A DNA stretch of 64,000 bases from Hypericum androsaemum (lineage: Eukaryota > Streptophyta > Magnoliopsida > Malpighiales > Hypericaceae): contig OZ023187.1 of assembly GCA_963995505.1 (NCBI GenBank), forward strand, positions 9,387,176-9,451,175, in the 5' to 3' direction. How positions within the stretch are numbered: position 1 is the stretch's first letter; each line of letters starts with the position of its first letter. The notes beneath the pieces were generated by a model. It saw only the letters and a list, made by a program, of their open reading frames with translations, ran no database searches and was not told the origin of the DNA. Made by a program: the position numbers and the translations under genes. Shown in pieces: positions 43,731-57,014 of this stretch.

Positions 43731-45081
43731 CCCAATGCGCTGGTAGTCTCCTATTGATTTCCAGGAGGACTGGAGCTCCCTTTGTTCCCGCTTGTGGGAG
43801 CCAGATACAAGAAGGGGAAGATTATATGTGATCAAAAGTGAGATACGTAATTTGTACACAGTAGTATAAATAGGAAGCGGTTATCTGGATACAAATTAGA
43901 AAAATAGAATCTTGTAAAGAACACTTCAATTTCCTAAATAAAACTCTCTCTCGATCTCGGGGTTTTCGTTTCTCTTCTTCTTTGTCAAGTTTGGAGTCTC
44001 AGGTCCTCCGGCAAATGTTGCTCGTAGCTTCTGGCGATAGATTCATCCAATTTTTATAGTGGGTCAGAAATGGCAACTCCTAAGCTGCGGCTCTGGTTCA
44101 CCCTTGCCTCTGTGCTCCTTTCTGATTGGTTTTTTATCTTTTCGATGTTCTCGCACGTTGTGTATGCATGTTTTTTAACTGTATTATAATCGTTTTATCT
44201 TAATATAAGTTTCGCACCATCATTCTAAAAAAAAATCGATTCTCCCCACGTCATAAACAGTATAAGCTATAATGTTTGAAAGAGGTAAAATTTTGAACTA
44301 CTAATTAACCTCACTAGAGTTTGAATTTTTGATTTCCGTCGGATCCTCCTAACACTAAAGGCAGTCAGTATAAATGATTATATAATTTGCTTGCTAGGTT
44401 GGTACACTGAAAATTTCCACTACTCGACAACCATTGGAGCTTAAGTTTGTTTTCTTAAATTTCCATTGGAGGCCAATTTATAAATTACAAAAATGTATCT
44501 TAAATTCTTGATTTCCCCTCCCGTTTTTCCCCTTTCAAATGAATCTAGTTTTATTTTTTGAAATTTTTTTAATTTTTTTCATAATATAGACGAATTCAAA
44601 TCGAATCGAATTCGTAAAAATTGCGAACCGTATTTAATTTTTCTCCAAAAGAATTATAATCAATTTTTTGTCGAATCAATTTTTTAGAAGAATCACAAGT
44701 CAGATTTTAACAATGGTTAGACCTATCAACACCACAAATCATACGATGATTATGATTATGATAATTTTACATTCACCAGTTGATTAATTCAGATTTGAAT
44801 TAGTCCATTAATTTATGTTTTAATTAAGTAGGATTTTTCAAAGATAAAGTTCCCAAACAAATTTTTATTACTGCTATTTCGTATTCCAATAATTTATTCT
44901 CGAGCTATTAGTAGACTTGTGTTGTGAGTTGTTCTAAGTGTGCATACTATAACTAGTTATAACAAAACAACAATTATGTCAGTAGTGCACCTGTCAGTCT
45001 GGTTCGTCAGTAGGTAGACTGGGTTAGGAAGAAGAAGAGAAAGGGTCAGGAAAAGTTGAAAGTACGGAAGAAAAAGGGTAG
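43731..45081. other. Single-copy spacer between copy C and segment B
   Basis: Not duplicated elsewhere in the window. Its first 450 bp contain a promoter-like or LTR-like region (separate entry). The rest is AT-rich with no recognisable gene. Confidence 0.5.
43864..44193 (+). promoter_or_regulatory. Promoter-like or LTR-like region with short ATG frame
   Basis: A TATAAATAGG box near 43865 is followed by AATAAAACTCTCTCTC, a pyrimidine-rich leader, and an ATG at 44069. The ATG opens a 41-codon frame beginning MATPKLRLWFTLASVLLSDW, which is hydrophobic. One reading is the 5' end and first exon of a lost gene. The other is an LTR followed by a decayed primer site (TGGGTCAGAAATGG) and the start of gag. 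I cannot decide between them. Confidence 0.35.
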
Positions 45082-46069
45082 CGTAATACCAAATTAGTCA
45101 TCAGACGACCATGCGCGATTAACCAATCAAGTTTGTAGAACTTTTAAAATTTTAAAACTAACTATTCTAGAGGGCTACAAATTTTACCAATAGTGTGTTT
45201 TTTTTATACAATCTGCTATTCAAATATGGGCTCGACCAACTGTATTCATGTTCAAATTGAATAAAAATTTTGAAAACTGGAAAAATTTTGCCAATAAATA
45301 TTTAACAATATTGTATCTCTAGTAAAGTTTTTGCAATGGACCTAAGTGGGAACCTGAACCCCCCAACTCATAGGGTCCAAGTATTCCAATTAGTCAACTT
45401 GGACTTGAGGTTTGTTTCTTCTTCAGCAGGATACGAATAACTTGACACAATTTTTAACTATCTGATAACCAATTATCTAATAAATACATATAAATACGAG
45501 ATAATCTAATAACAATCCAATTACGTGACAAGTACATATGTTTAATTTGTTTAAGAAACTTCCTCCGTGTCTTACTCTTTTTCATATTTATCTTGTACTT
45601 CCTAATTACTTAATTTATACTTATTAAGCAAATAATAAGAAATATAAAATAATTGTATCGTATTCTAATCCATTGCGGCTTGTTAGAAATAGTTATGACT
45701 GAGTTAGGTTAGTGGAAGAATATTAGTTTTAATTTTTCACCTAATATGGATGTTTATATCAGAAATGGGTATATAGTAAAAAAGTGTCTGTAATTGATTA
45801 AAAATCAGTTCAAACACACTTGCTCCCAATTGTTTATCCAATTTTTTGCAGATATTTTCTAACTCATCTTCCCTTCCCTCCACACAAGTCTATTTAGGTC
45901 TGGTCGCCCTCTGCACCTAGTATTCCTGTCTTCTTAGAATCTTTTTACCCTTCAATGTTTCAGCTTCATCACCTCCTATTTAAACCCAAAAAGAAGAAAG
46001 ATAATTGAGTTTTAGAAATCAAAAGTCTTCTTGGTCATGGCCTTAGCTGGCCTTTCTTTGGCATGTCGA
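45082..46069. other. AT-rich left part of segment B
   Basis: Counterpart of 8424-9412. No coding region recognised. The part from 45908 on is also shared with copy C. Confidence 0.45.
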
Positions 46070-46163
46070 CCATGGACATTGTATACTTGAGTATGACTGC
46101 ATTCGTGTCGTCCTAAGCCGACAGACACGAATGCCAACATGCTCAAGTTAACAATTTCTTGTT
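46070..46163. repeat. Foldback repeat, copy in segment B
   Basis: Counterpart of 9413-9507. Differences fall mostly in the outer right arm, where ACAATTTCTTGTTG weakens the pairing seen in the other copies. Confidence 0.7.
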
Positions 46164-46741
46164 GAAACATTCATAACAAGGAAGATGGAGATCTTTGGGT
46201 GTAGCCGCTATATTGGAGACATGTAATAGGTACAGATTATTGTTCATAACTAGGAAGGTGAAAACCTTCTATTATAGTAAAAAAAATTGTGTTATAATAT
46301 GTTTTCCTATTGTATTGGACCCCCAATTACTCAGTTTTTTGCTTTTGGATCCAAAAGAACAAAAAAAGAATGTAACAATCGAAAAGAGAGAAAATTAAGT
46401 ACGTGGTTGATAATATATCTTCCCGTCTTTGCTGCCGTTCTTCGTTAGTGATACCCAATATGTATCTCGACAAACTGTAAACACGAGTATCAATTAGCAA
46501 GTGTAAGAGGAATGTAAGGATCGCAAAGAGAGGAAATTAAGTATCAGCAGAGTCAAGAAGTCTTCCACAGGTCCTTATTTCGCAACAAGGTTATCTCTGT
46601 AACTGACTGCAAATTTAGAATACTGTTGCAATTACTGCAATCTTCTTTCGAAGAGAAATCAACATTAATAAACAATACCGAACAAATGGTTATCAGAGGC
46701 ATCAATTTATGTATTTAGAGGAAAGAAAAGTATATATGTTC

Positions 46742-46921
46742 TTGGTGTAACCTTTAGCATCAGGTAGTTGGTATGAATCCACATCTCCAATGGTTCCAAT
46801 AATTACTTTTATAACAGTGTCCTCCTCCATGTCCACCCCCCTAGAAAATCCCCAGTTCCATCGTAGATATCAAGTGTCTTCAACAAGTTGGGGTCTCGAT
46901 AGGACAAGTAGGAAAAGATTC
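46742..46921 (-). pseudogene. Presequence protease (PreP-like) C-terminal exon fragment, segment B
   Basis: Same fragment as 10085-10264, with the YRDPNLLKTLDIYDGTG and DVDSYQLPDAKGY blocks and the same frame shift in a run of G. The acceptor has also changed: segment A reads CCAG before the exon, while here the bases are GAAG. It is a pseudogene inherited through the duplication. Confidence 0.82.
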
Positions 46922-47067
46922 CTTCATAAATAATAAGAGGAAGTCAAACATCCGAAAACGAATTTAATTTGAATGGATAAATGATATTATGATATCATGC
47001 AGCTTGCATCTTTTGCACATTCCCAACCATAGGACACTTGATAAATAGTTATAAAAGCTACGAGTTA

Positions 47068-50000
47068 TGTAATTACATAAAGAATAAGCGGAAGCGTACC
47101 GGATTGGTTGATGAAGAGAAACCTTGATGTTTTCGTAGTCGGAATCCTCGTGGTCGCCATAGCTTGGTTTCTCTCTCTTTCCTATCGTTTAGTGACCCCC
47201 ACCGATGGATAGCATCAGCATCTTTTTATAGGCAGAGAGAGGACCAAGCTATATACCTAGAATCAATCGGGCGCGTCCATCAAGCTCCCAATAGACGGTT
47301 GAGATTAAACTAATAACCATAACCATAATAGGACTCTTATATCATTAATAGAATCCAACTCTATGAGAGCCTCTTTAATAGAATTAATAAATAATTCTTA
47401 CATTCTCCCACTAGGCTCGAATATTGGTTAATAGTATAACATAAGGTGCACAACATAAGTAACCTCAACTTAAAGTCCACTATCATAATATCATGATATG
47501 GTAAGCTACTAAATGCAAGCTATAGCGGTTATACATAATTTATGAGACATACTCTCTTCCATAACTACGACACTAGCAACTCAACATACTAGACCAATAA
47601 GCAGTATATAGAATCAATCATGGTCCACAATAATGTCTCAAAGAGAGTTTCTTGTTTTTCCATAAAACTGTAATGTATACACCATTAATAAAACAAAAAA
47701 ATGATAACGTATTTCATAAACATAACAGTGAGCTCAGAGTGTCAATCACCAAAATATTCAGAACTACAACCAAAAACTATTCATGATCATATTATTTGGT
47801 TGTAATCTTATCTTTAACAGATCTACAATCATGAGATCCTTCACCGTGTGAATAGTAGACACTATGTTTCTGAATTTTCTCTCATTAATGACAAAATACT
47901 TTACTTTTATGTGCTTGACACCTTTAGAGTATTTGTCATACTTAAAGAAACATACTACTAAGGCAATAAGTTTTAGCGACTTGATAACGGCGTCGACAAC
48001 CCCAAAGTCCTGAAATAAGTTCCTTAGTCATTACGCATTAATCGTGACTTCACAATCCGCCACAATCTTAATTTCTATATTGAGCAAACCCAATAATAGA
48101 TTGCTTAGCAATCTTCCATAACATTGCTACTTTAAAATGGAAATAAGACAACTATAAATCCAAATATTCGACCACCTTTAATGTGTCGTGACCTATACAT
48201 GAGCATGTAATATTTATGAATCAAATTAAGGAGACTAAATTAAGTTTTTTTTTTGGTGATAATTACAGCAACTTGCGAACTATTATGGAATATCCCTATT
48301 CGGCTATTCCAATCACATAGGATGCTTCAACTTAATCTTCTGTCTCAAAACTTTAATGAGATAAAATCTTTAGTCTCACATAAAGTTCCTAAATTATTCG
48401 TAGCAAGCAAAATATCATCAATATAAGACTTAACAAAAATTTGCTCCCACTAACCTTTTGGTATACACATCAATCAACGACATTTTCCCCTTAACACCAA
48501 AAGACATACTATTATTGTAAACATTAGGATACATGTTTCGTCAAGCAAATTTAAGCCTATATATTGACATCTTAAGTCTACACACCAATCTTTTCTTTTC
48601 TTTCAACCTCAAACCTTTCAAGTTGATTCTATAAATTTCCTCTTCAAAGTCCCATTAAAAAAGACTATTTTTACATTCTTTTAGTGCAACTCAAGACCAT
48701 GATGGAAAACAAAACTAGATTATTGACTTTATATCAAAGTCTACATTAATGCAAATATACCACAAAGTATTCTGAATAACTGACTTTCATTCCCATTAGA
48801 AATACCTTAATGCTACTCTATGTGGTTGTTGCTCATTTAAATTTGGTGAGTTAGCTTATTCATTTGATACTTGTTGACCCAAATATTTATTCATGTTGAC
48901 TTGCATTACTTCAATATTTGGAGTGACATCTGGTACGATTATGGAAAAAAATATCAATACAAGAAAATTGACATTCACCCATAATTTCATAATTTTACCC
49001 TTTCATTTTCATTACTCCCACTAACTTCACCATTTTCTATAAATCGTGTATTTCCAGTTTCAACAATTCTCGAACTATGGCTTAGATAGTAAAATTTATA
49101 CCCTTTAGATTTCTCTAGGTAACTAAATAATCAGCCACCGTTCAAGAATCTAATTTACTTTCATATGTGTTATACAATCCTATTACCACTAGACAACCCC
49201 AATAGCCATGTGCCATATATTAGGTATCCTTACGTCCTACAACTCATAAGAGCTTTAGGAACAACTTTACTAGGAATCATATTCAATCATGCACAGCAGT
49301 TTGAGAGTGTATGTTCACTACGAGATGGGTACATTATATTACTCATTATTCTCCTAACCATTAAAGTTCGGTTTTGCCTTTCCGAGGAACTTTAAAAGCT
49401 TACCAAAATATTGATCACTTTTGTCATGTTTGCTGTAATATTCATCACCTCTATCATACCTTTCGATTTTCACTTTCATGTCTAATTATCTTTTCAACTT
49501 CATTCAGTTATACCTCAAAGTCATCGAATATTTGAGACTTGAAGTAAATAGACATAACTATAATGTAAAAATTATCAATAAAGGTGATAATACACTTTCA
49601 TACATTAAAGATGGTCAATAAAATAGTCAACAATTATAGGTGTGTATAATTTCAATATGATGAGTATTTCAAGTGGCGACTTTCTTAGATATATGACCCA
49701 AACATTTATGCCACAAGTGAGACACACTATTATACTCAATGTTACTTTAATTCCAACATTATAAATACTAATTAGAGATTTAGAGAAATTATTATTGAGT
49801 TTCAGCTTATACAAAGCATTATAAGAAAATACCAGAACCAATAAGGTTTGTATTCTTAAATAAACTGAAACGTATGAATCCAAACTTAACATAAAAACTA
49901 CAAATCTCCAATAATTAAGAGTAATTAAAGTTCTAATACTAAAGGTATATAAACAGTATATAATAGGCCTAAGTAATTACCAATGTCTAGTTATATACAA

Positions 50001-51148
50001 TATACCTTCATTGGAACTATCATTCGATTTCTCAGGAGAGATCTTTCATTTGGGTTTATAGTTTGGATCATACTATATCTCTATATAATATTGGAAACAT
50101 GAGTAATAGCACTAAGATTCAAAAAATATTTGAAGGTACGAAAGTAAGTTTGGTTATAAATTTACAAAGATAAATTTATTATCTTTCTTTTCGAACCAAA
50201 ACTTAAGGTTTCGGGCAATCTTTTCCGATAACATCTTTCATTTACAAAAATGATAATTTTCATTTTTCTTATCTTTTTTGGTAGACTGTGCTACCTAAAT
50301 TGGCCCCTTCTCCATAAATGTCTTAGATTTGACCCTACATGTTTTCTCAACTCATTAAACTATTGAGCTAATTGAATGATCTTGTTGATCTTTAATTCTT
50401 GTAACTTCTTGAACTAACATTCTCACCAAGTTACTAGCATTTCGATGGTCAAAGTTCAAGAGAAAGAAAATACTATGAGTAGAGATCATTCACAGACATG
50501 CTCAATGTTATTAGGCTTGCAGCTAAATTGGTTATCTCGTCGACACACTTATGCATACCATGCAAACCATTATACTTCATGGTCAAATAATGCCTATTAA
50601 TGTGTCAACGAGAGACTTTCAAGAAAATATAATAAATACATGCTCGAATTAAATTGCATAATTAGATTCAAATAAAACAATAAAAGTATGTTATAGTTCT
50701 CCTTTGGGTAGAAACTATAAAATACTATCATAATTCAATACCATATAAAATCTTTATTGTAGAATTCAATAGTTCAAATCAAATATATATGCTATCTTTG
50801 GATAGACACATACACATGACCAAAATATTAATTCATACACAAATTTTTATCAAATCACTAAATATTTTAAATGAGATGTACGTTATCTTTGGATATGCAT
50901 ATACACCTGACCAAAATATTAGTTTATCGCTCTTATGCTTGCTATTTATAGAATAGTGACCTACCTTTGGGTAGAATCGATTTTCTCATAAATAACAAAC
51001 ATCAATTTATTCATCAGATTTCACTTATTGGTATTGCATTAATTGATGAATAAAAGACTAGTATATATACATGCAATCACATAAAGATTTGGCCACTTTG
51101 GTGACTTACAAACCATAACATAAGGCATGTATATACACATCAACCTTA
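47068..51148 (-). mobile_element. Decayed Ty1/copia retrotransposon, segment B
   Basis: Counterpart of 10411-14490, with the 3' LTR at 47068-47402, a reverse transcriptase remnant at about 48228-48668 (SYIDDILLATNNL block), integrase-like pieces near 49550-49860, and gag-like pieces near 50200-50620. All frames are broken, with the same old defects plus private ones. The right limit is uncertain, because no 5' LTR is recognisable here either. Confidence 0.7.
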
Positions 51149-51720
51149 ATAATCAATTATCACAATTTTGTATAATGCATAACAACCATCACAATAATAG
51201 CATTTTCCAACATCAAAATTATGAAAATTTATCAATTATTATCAATTATGCTAATTTCTAGTCAATTAATTTTCAGATACTTATATAGATTATCTATATA
51301 CGGTCCAATACCCAAAATCTAATTAATTATTATTAGAAATTAACTTATAATTATTTCATCAGCCCAAGACATCAAAACCGAACTAGCAATTCATAAACGT
51401 CCATGGCAAAAACATAATTGAACTCAGTCCATACCATCGCACCAAACAAGCAGCAACCAAAGGATATGATGGTCAGCTTAATAACAAACCAAATAATCAG
51501 ACAAAATCGAGACAAAAAAAAACAATTATACTATCCCGTTCCATTCCTCGCCATGACCCAAACGATTCCGGCCGCTGGAGTTTCGTGGTTAGTTCGCCCA
51601 GAAGCATTCTGCAGTCGTCGTCGTCAATCGCCTTCCTTTATGCGATATTCCTCATCTCCAATTTTATCGCGCACGGCCGGACGAGGCCCAACCAATGCGA
51701 GTTTATTCCGAGAATAGGAG
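51149..51720. other. Stretch kept in segment B but deleted from segment A
   Basis: About 570 bp between the decayed copia and the gypsy LTR end: AT-rich at first, GC-richer from 51530. A 99-codon frame (51418-51717, plus strand) has no family signature, and I do not call it a gene. Together with the first 35 bp of the LTR it is absent from segment A, where AAAAAAAAAG replaces it. Confidence 0.6.
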
Positions 51721-53429
51721 TGTCACGACCCGGCATTCGTGTCATGACAACCGCTGCGTGAATTTTTTTTTTATCACACAAGGCCCAATGATACCCATCT
51801 ATGCTTGAGCCCAAATACTAACAATTTGGAACGTCCATGTACATCTTAAGGTTTTACCTCGTAAGGCAATGATCAACGTTCGCAACAATGGCCAAAGTAG
51901 TTCACGATACAAAGCCAAATGTTAAGTCTAAGCAAGTAGATAACAATCCAGAACTAAACATGCTCCAATTTACTTCAAATAAAATGGCGAGAAACCAACA
52001 GTAGACAACTTCTGCAACATTCACAGTTTGTGTGCTAACATCTCTATTATTAAAACGTAGACATAGTCAGGGAAAAACATAATCAATTTCAATCTCAAGG
52101 GTCTTCATCCCTGATATGGAATTCCTTCCTTATTTCCTGAAAACTACAATTGCGACTTTGGTGAGTTCGCTACTCAGTAAAATTGCCCAAACAACCAACC
52201 CGAAGCCAGGCCCAAGTACATTTCACAAACTATAATTAGCAAATACGGTAGCAACTCACACAATATACATGTCTACCACAAATAATACAATGACACCATG
52301 ACTGAACTAGACCCGAGAACACATGAAATGAATGATATGAAGACAGAAACTCCGGAGATCCTCCTAATGAGGCTATGCCATCGAATCACCCCCAATGGCA
52401 GGCTCCTGGCATTTACCCCCGCCGTTATCGGGACCATCATATCACCCCCAATGGTAGGGTCCTGGCGCATACCCCCGCCGTTATGGGGACCATCATAGTA
52501 CCCCCAATGGTAGGGTCCTGGCGCATACCCCTGCCGTTATGGACCTTATTAATAACCTCACTAGGACCTACATGCTCATGCTCGATCAAAGCCAATCATA
52601 TTTCAAATCCCACCATTCCAATTCACACCACAATTCCAATAACTCACAATCCTAATAACTGAATCTGATCAGATCAATGCAGCATCGCACAATTCATCAC
52701 TTTCATTTCAACATGAATTTCTCGAACAAAATCATGCCATCAATACCTTACAACCAATCAGCCATTATACATGAACAATGAAGACCAGTACACAACATGG
52801 CAAAGTATCTAATAATCAACGACAAAGCAAAGCATCCACATCATAAAGGAACCAAGGATAAATCATTTAACATCCATTATATACTCAATCAACCAACATC
52901 AAGAATAAATTATTTAGTTACTCGGCCCAACGTAAAATCAATTTTAAATCAAAAAGTACTTCAAATTAGAATCATGAACAACTTACCGAAACTTCGATTA
53001 CGCCTCTAAAATAACTAGAAGTTTGGTCCCTTAAGGTTCCTCTTGAGTCGTCCTTTCCTCTTGTCGCTCGTTACCTTCTTCGGAGCAACCAATGCCTCCC
53101 TCTGAGCGAGAATTATTCAATGGATAGTATGAGAATATTAAAGGTGGAAAGATACGCAGGAACCATTCATTGTTTAACCCTGTCTTACTAACATACTAAA
53201 TTTAATTCCTACAGCAACGTGAGAGACTAAAAGTAGTGGGTGAAATAGTTAACTAATTTGCATTTTCCCATTGACCAGGTACGTGGGTTTACCAATTGAA
53301 CCTCCTATTGGCTAGGGGTGTGAGAGGTTACGAAAAAGTGATGACTGGCTCTAGGATTCAGTTCTCAATAAATTACTATTTACTCTCCCTATTTATCTTT
53401 CAGTGCTCGTGAAAATCATAGATTTTACA
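51721..53429 (-). repeat. Gypsy 3' LTR, complete, segment B
   Basis: 1,709 bp with TG...CA ends. On the plus strand it reads TGTCACGACCC at 51721 and GATTTTACA at 53429, next to the complement of a purine tract (TCCTCCCCTCC). The TGTCACGACCC terminus is typical of plant gypsy LTRs. Confidence 0.82.
52387..52547. repeat. 56-bp tandem repeat in the gypsy LTR, segment B
   Basis: Counterpart of 15101-15261: nearly three 56-bp units starting CACCCCCAATGG at 52387, 52443 and 52499. Copy number is the same in both segments. Confidence 0.9.
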
Positions 53430-53439
53430 TCCTCCCCTC

Positions 53440-54513
53440 CTAAGAAAAAATTTGGTCCCCAAACTTACCAGTGTTCTCGAATAGAAAATGGTACTTTTGT
53501 TTCATCTCGGCCTCGAGCTCCCATGTAGCTTCTCGTTCAGTATGATTACTCCACTGAATTTTTACATACTTTATAGTTCTCTTGCATAGCTCTTGTAATT
53601 TATGGTCCACAATCCGTAGTGGTATTTCTCGATAAGTGACATCCGACCTCACTTCAGTGGGAATTTCTTGCACTACATGTCCTGATCTCGCTACATATTT
53701 CTTCAGCATAGACACGTGAAACACCGGATGTACCCCTGCAAATTTTGGGGGTAAAGCGAGTTTGTATGCCATCTGACCCACTCTTTCGATAACATCAAAA
53801 GGTCCTATGTATCGTGGGCTTAGCTTACCCTTAATACCGAACCTTCTAATACCCTTTGAAGGGGATACTTTAAGAAAGACATGGTCCCCGACCTTAAAAG
53901 CTTCCTTCCTTCTTCTGGCATCTGCATAGCTCTTTTGTCTACTTTGAGCTGTTCGGATTCGTTCCCGTATTACTGGCACCTTTTCTTTCATCTGTCTAAT
54001 CAATTCAGGACCACAAACACTCTTCTCCCCCACTTCGTCCCAGCTCACTAGAGAGCGACACTTCCTACCATATAATAATGCATAAGGTGCCATTCCTATA
54101 GTAGCCTGGAAGCTATTATTATAGGCGAATTCCACCATAGCCAGATAATCCTCCCAGGAGCCCCCAAAATCCAGCACACAAGCTCGCAACATATCTTCAA
54201 GAATTTGAATTGTTCTCTCAAATTGTCCATCCGTCTGGGGATGGAATGTAGTGCTAAATTGTAGTGTAGTGCACATTGCTTCATGTAAGCTTTTCCAGAA
54301 TCTAGACATGAAATAAGTGTCCCTATCTGAAGTAATACTTATAGGGATCCCATGCAATCTGACTATTTCCTTTAAGTAGAGGTTAGCCATTTTTGACAAA
54401 GTGATTCCCACCTTGTATGCTAGGAAATGTGCCATTTTGGTTAACCGGTCGACCACTATCCAAACAGCATCCTTTCCACTTGGTGACCTTGGCAACCCGG
54501 TAACAAAGTCCAT
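53440..54513 (-). pseudogene. Gypsy integrase core and chromodomain, frame intact, segment B
   Basis: A continuous 357-codon frame with DFVTGLPRSPSGKD, SDRDTYFMSRF and HPQTDGQFERT (the three acidic residues present). Then come VGDHVFLKVSPSKGIRRFG, GPFDVIERVG, HPVFHVSMLKKYV and a chromodomain ending EREATWELEAEMKQK. It lacks the zinc domain in frame, because the 100-bp duplication at its 5' edge shifts the frame. It has no promoter of its own that I can see. As part of a truncated element it is annotated as a pseudogene despite the open frame. Confidence 0.9.
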
Positions 54514-54616
54514 TGTATGCTAGGAAATGTGCCATTTTGGTTAACCAGTCGACCACTACCCAAACAGCATCCTTTCCACTTGGTGACCTTGGCAACCCGG
54601 TAACAAAGTCCATTGT
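54413..54616. repeat. 100-bp tandem duplication in the gypsy integrase, segment B
   Basis: Counterpart of 17127-17330, again with a period of 100 bp. The two copies within segment B differ at a few positions (for example CCACTATCC and CCACTACCC), as expected for an old duplication. Confidence 0.92.
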
Positions 54617-55001
54617 GATATGTTCCCACTTCCACTCAGGAATTTCTAGTGGCTGGAGTTCTCCCCCCCGGCCTTTGGTGCTCTTCTTTTACCAGTTGGC
54701 AAACCATGCAGCTTGTTACAAATTTGGCAATATCCCGTTTCATCCCACTCCACCAAAAATTTTGCTTCAAATCCTGATACATCTTATTGCCACCCGGATG
54801 AGCTATATATTTGGTGTTATGAGCCTCTGACATTATTTCTCCCTTTAATTCCACCTTATCAGGCACGCAAATCCTACCCCGATAGAACAAACACTTGTCA
54901 GCTTGCTTTTCAAAATCAATAAAACCTCTTTCACCCACCAATTCCTTAACCCTCTGAAGATATGGATCTTCGTTTTGCGCCTCCCTAATGCGATTTCTCA
55001 A
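54617..55001 (-). pseudogene. Gypsy integrase zinc domain, segment B
   Basis: Contains RNRIREAQNEDPYLQRVKEL, HNTKYIAHPGGNKMYQDL and WWSGMKRDIAKFVTSCMVCQ, with both zinc cysteines (C-x2-C). A TAA just upstream (about 55005) replaces the CAA of segment A and separates it from RNase H. Confidence 0.86.
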
Positions 55002-55007
55002 TGAAGG

Positions 55008-55778
55008 TTATACTATTAGGCTCGCCATTTGTGTACCCTCACCTTGGGCGACCACTTCCATCTTTAACTTATCAAAATCCTCTAGAAGGGGTTGTTGTTC
55101 TGTGATAAGCATTGTTGGTGATGCCACAGCTTTCCGACTTAAGGCATCCGCCACCACATTTGCCTTTCCAGGGTGATAATGGATGCCTATATCGTAATCT
55201 TTCAACAATTCTATCCAACGTCTTTGTCTCATATTTAGTTCCTTTTGAGTGAATATGTACTTCAAACTTTTATGATCAGTGTACATTTCACATCTGACCC
55301 CATACAAATAGTGTCTCCAAATCTTCAAAGCGAATACCACTGCAGCTAATTCCAGATCATGAGTTGGGTAATTCTTCTCATATGTTTTTAACTGTCTTGA
55401 GGCGTACGAGATTACCTTATTACCTTGCATAAGCACACATCCCAACCCATATTTTGAAGCATCGCTGTAAACTGTAAAATCTTTCCCTTCGTCCGGTAAG
55501 GCAAGAATTGGTGCAGAGACTAACATTCTTTTTAATTCCTGAAAGCTAGCCTCACACGTCTTACGCCAAACAAATTTGTTTCCCTTTTGCGTTAATTGAG
55601 TCAATGGTACACCTATTTTGGAGAATCCTTTCACAAACTTGTGATAATAACCAGCTAATCCCAGGAAACTTCTTACTTCAGAAACATTTGTTGGGCTAAT
55701 CCAATTGACCACAGCTTCTATCTTTTGCAGATCTACAGAGATTCCCTCCTTACATACTACATGACCCAAAAATGCCAC
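55008..55778 (-). pseudogene. Gypsy reverse transcriptase thumb and RNase H, segment B
   Basis: One 256-codon frame with [52 protein letters not shown] and [17 protein letters not shown]. The frame is whole where segment A has a one-base insertion and a four-base loss. It is separated from the upstream polymerase only by the TAG shared with segment A. Confidence 0.92.
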
Positions 55779-55820
55779 CTTCTCAAGCCAGAATTCACAT
55801 TTCTTAAACTTTGCATAATA

Positions 55821-56960
55821 CTATTTTTCCCGTAAAGTCTGTAGTACAATCCTCAAATGTTCCTCATGTTCATCCTTTCCTTTAGAATATACCAAGATAT
55901 CATCAATGAACACTACTACAAACTTATCCAAGTACGGGTGAAATGTTCTGTTCATAGCATTCATAAATACTCCTGGGGCATTCGTTAATCCAAATGGCAT
56001 GACAAGAAATTCATAATGTCCATACCTTGTCCGAAATGCAGTGATCGATACATCATCAGGTTTCACTTTTAATTGATGATAACCAGATCGTAAATCTATT
56101 TTGGAGAATACTTGAGCCCCTTTCAACTGATCAAACAAATCATCAATCCTAGGCAATGGATACTTGTTCCGCACCGTGAGTTTGTTAAGTTCACGATAGT
56201 CTATGCACATTCTCATCATTCCATCTTTCTTTTTCACAAACAATACAGGTGTACCCCATGGTAATACGCTAGGCCTAATGAAGCCTTTATCCAACAACTC
56301 CTCTAGTTGTGTTTTCAGTTCCTTCAACTCTGCAGGAGCCATCCGATAAGGTGCTTTTGACACTGGTGCCGCTCCAGGTATCAAATCTATGCAAAACTCT
56401 ACTTCCCTATTTGGTGGCACCCTTTCTATATCTTCAGGAAATACATCAGAAAATTCTCGTACTACAGGAATGTCTTTAATTCTACTCTCCTCCTGCAAGT
56501 CCTGTACTGAGGCAACATACCCTGTAGCTCCATTCCTTACCAACTTTACTACTTTCATTGCAGAAATAACACAGGGTGGTGCTCTCCTGACTTCGTTCAC
56601 AAATTGAAATTCCTTTACCCCTGGAATTTGGAACAATACAGCTTTCTCTCTACACTTGATGTAAGCAAAATGCCAGCTTAGCCAATCCATTCCCAATATC
56701 ACATCGAATTCAATCATGTCAATGACCATCAGATCAGCAAGTAGGATATGACGTCCTAACCGTACTTCACACTCCTTGCAACACTTACATACCACTATAA
56801 TACCCCCAATAGGTGTACTCACTGCTAGTTCCTCTTCACTATCTGTAATTATTAGCTTACTTCTCCTAGCAAATGAAGTAGAAATAAAAGAGTGCGAAGC
56901 ACCAGAATCAAAAAGTGCTCTTGCGGGGTATTTAGCCACAAGGAGTTTACCTGTAACCAC
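55821..56960 (-). pseudogene. Gypsy protease and reverse transcriptase, segment B
   Basis: 379 codons with protease motif [11 protein letters not shown] (catalytic Asp kept), [13 protein letters not shown], then [47 protein letters not shown] and [19 protein letters not shown]. Every polymerase motif is intact. The frame ends at the shared TAG in the REK-YYAK context, where related elements usually have Gln. Confidence 0.92.
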
Positions 56961-57014
56961 ATTGCCAGACTTCTCTGCATCCTCCTGAGTAAGTGCAAAT
57001 ATGCGGCCAGGGGC

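Noticed and set aside
51418..51717. 99-codon plus-strand frame in the part unique to segment B
   Set aside because: No domain, no homolog I recognise, and it abuts the gypsy LTR end; likely chance.
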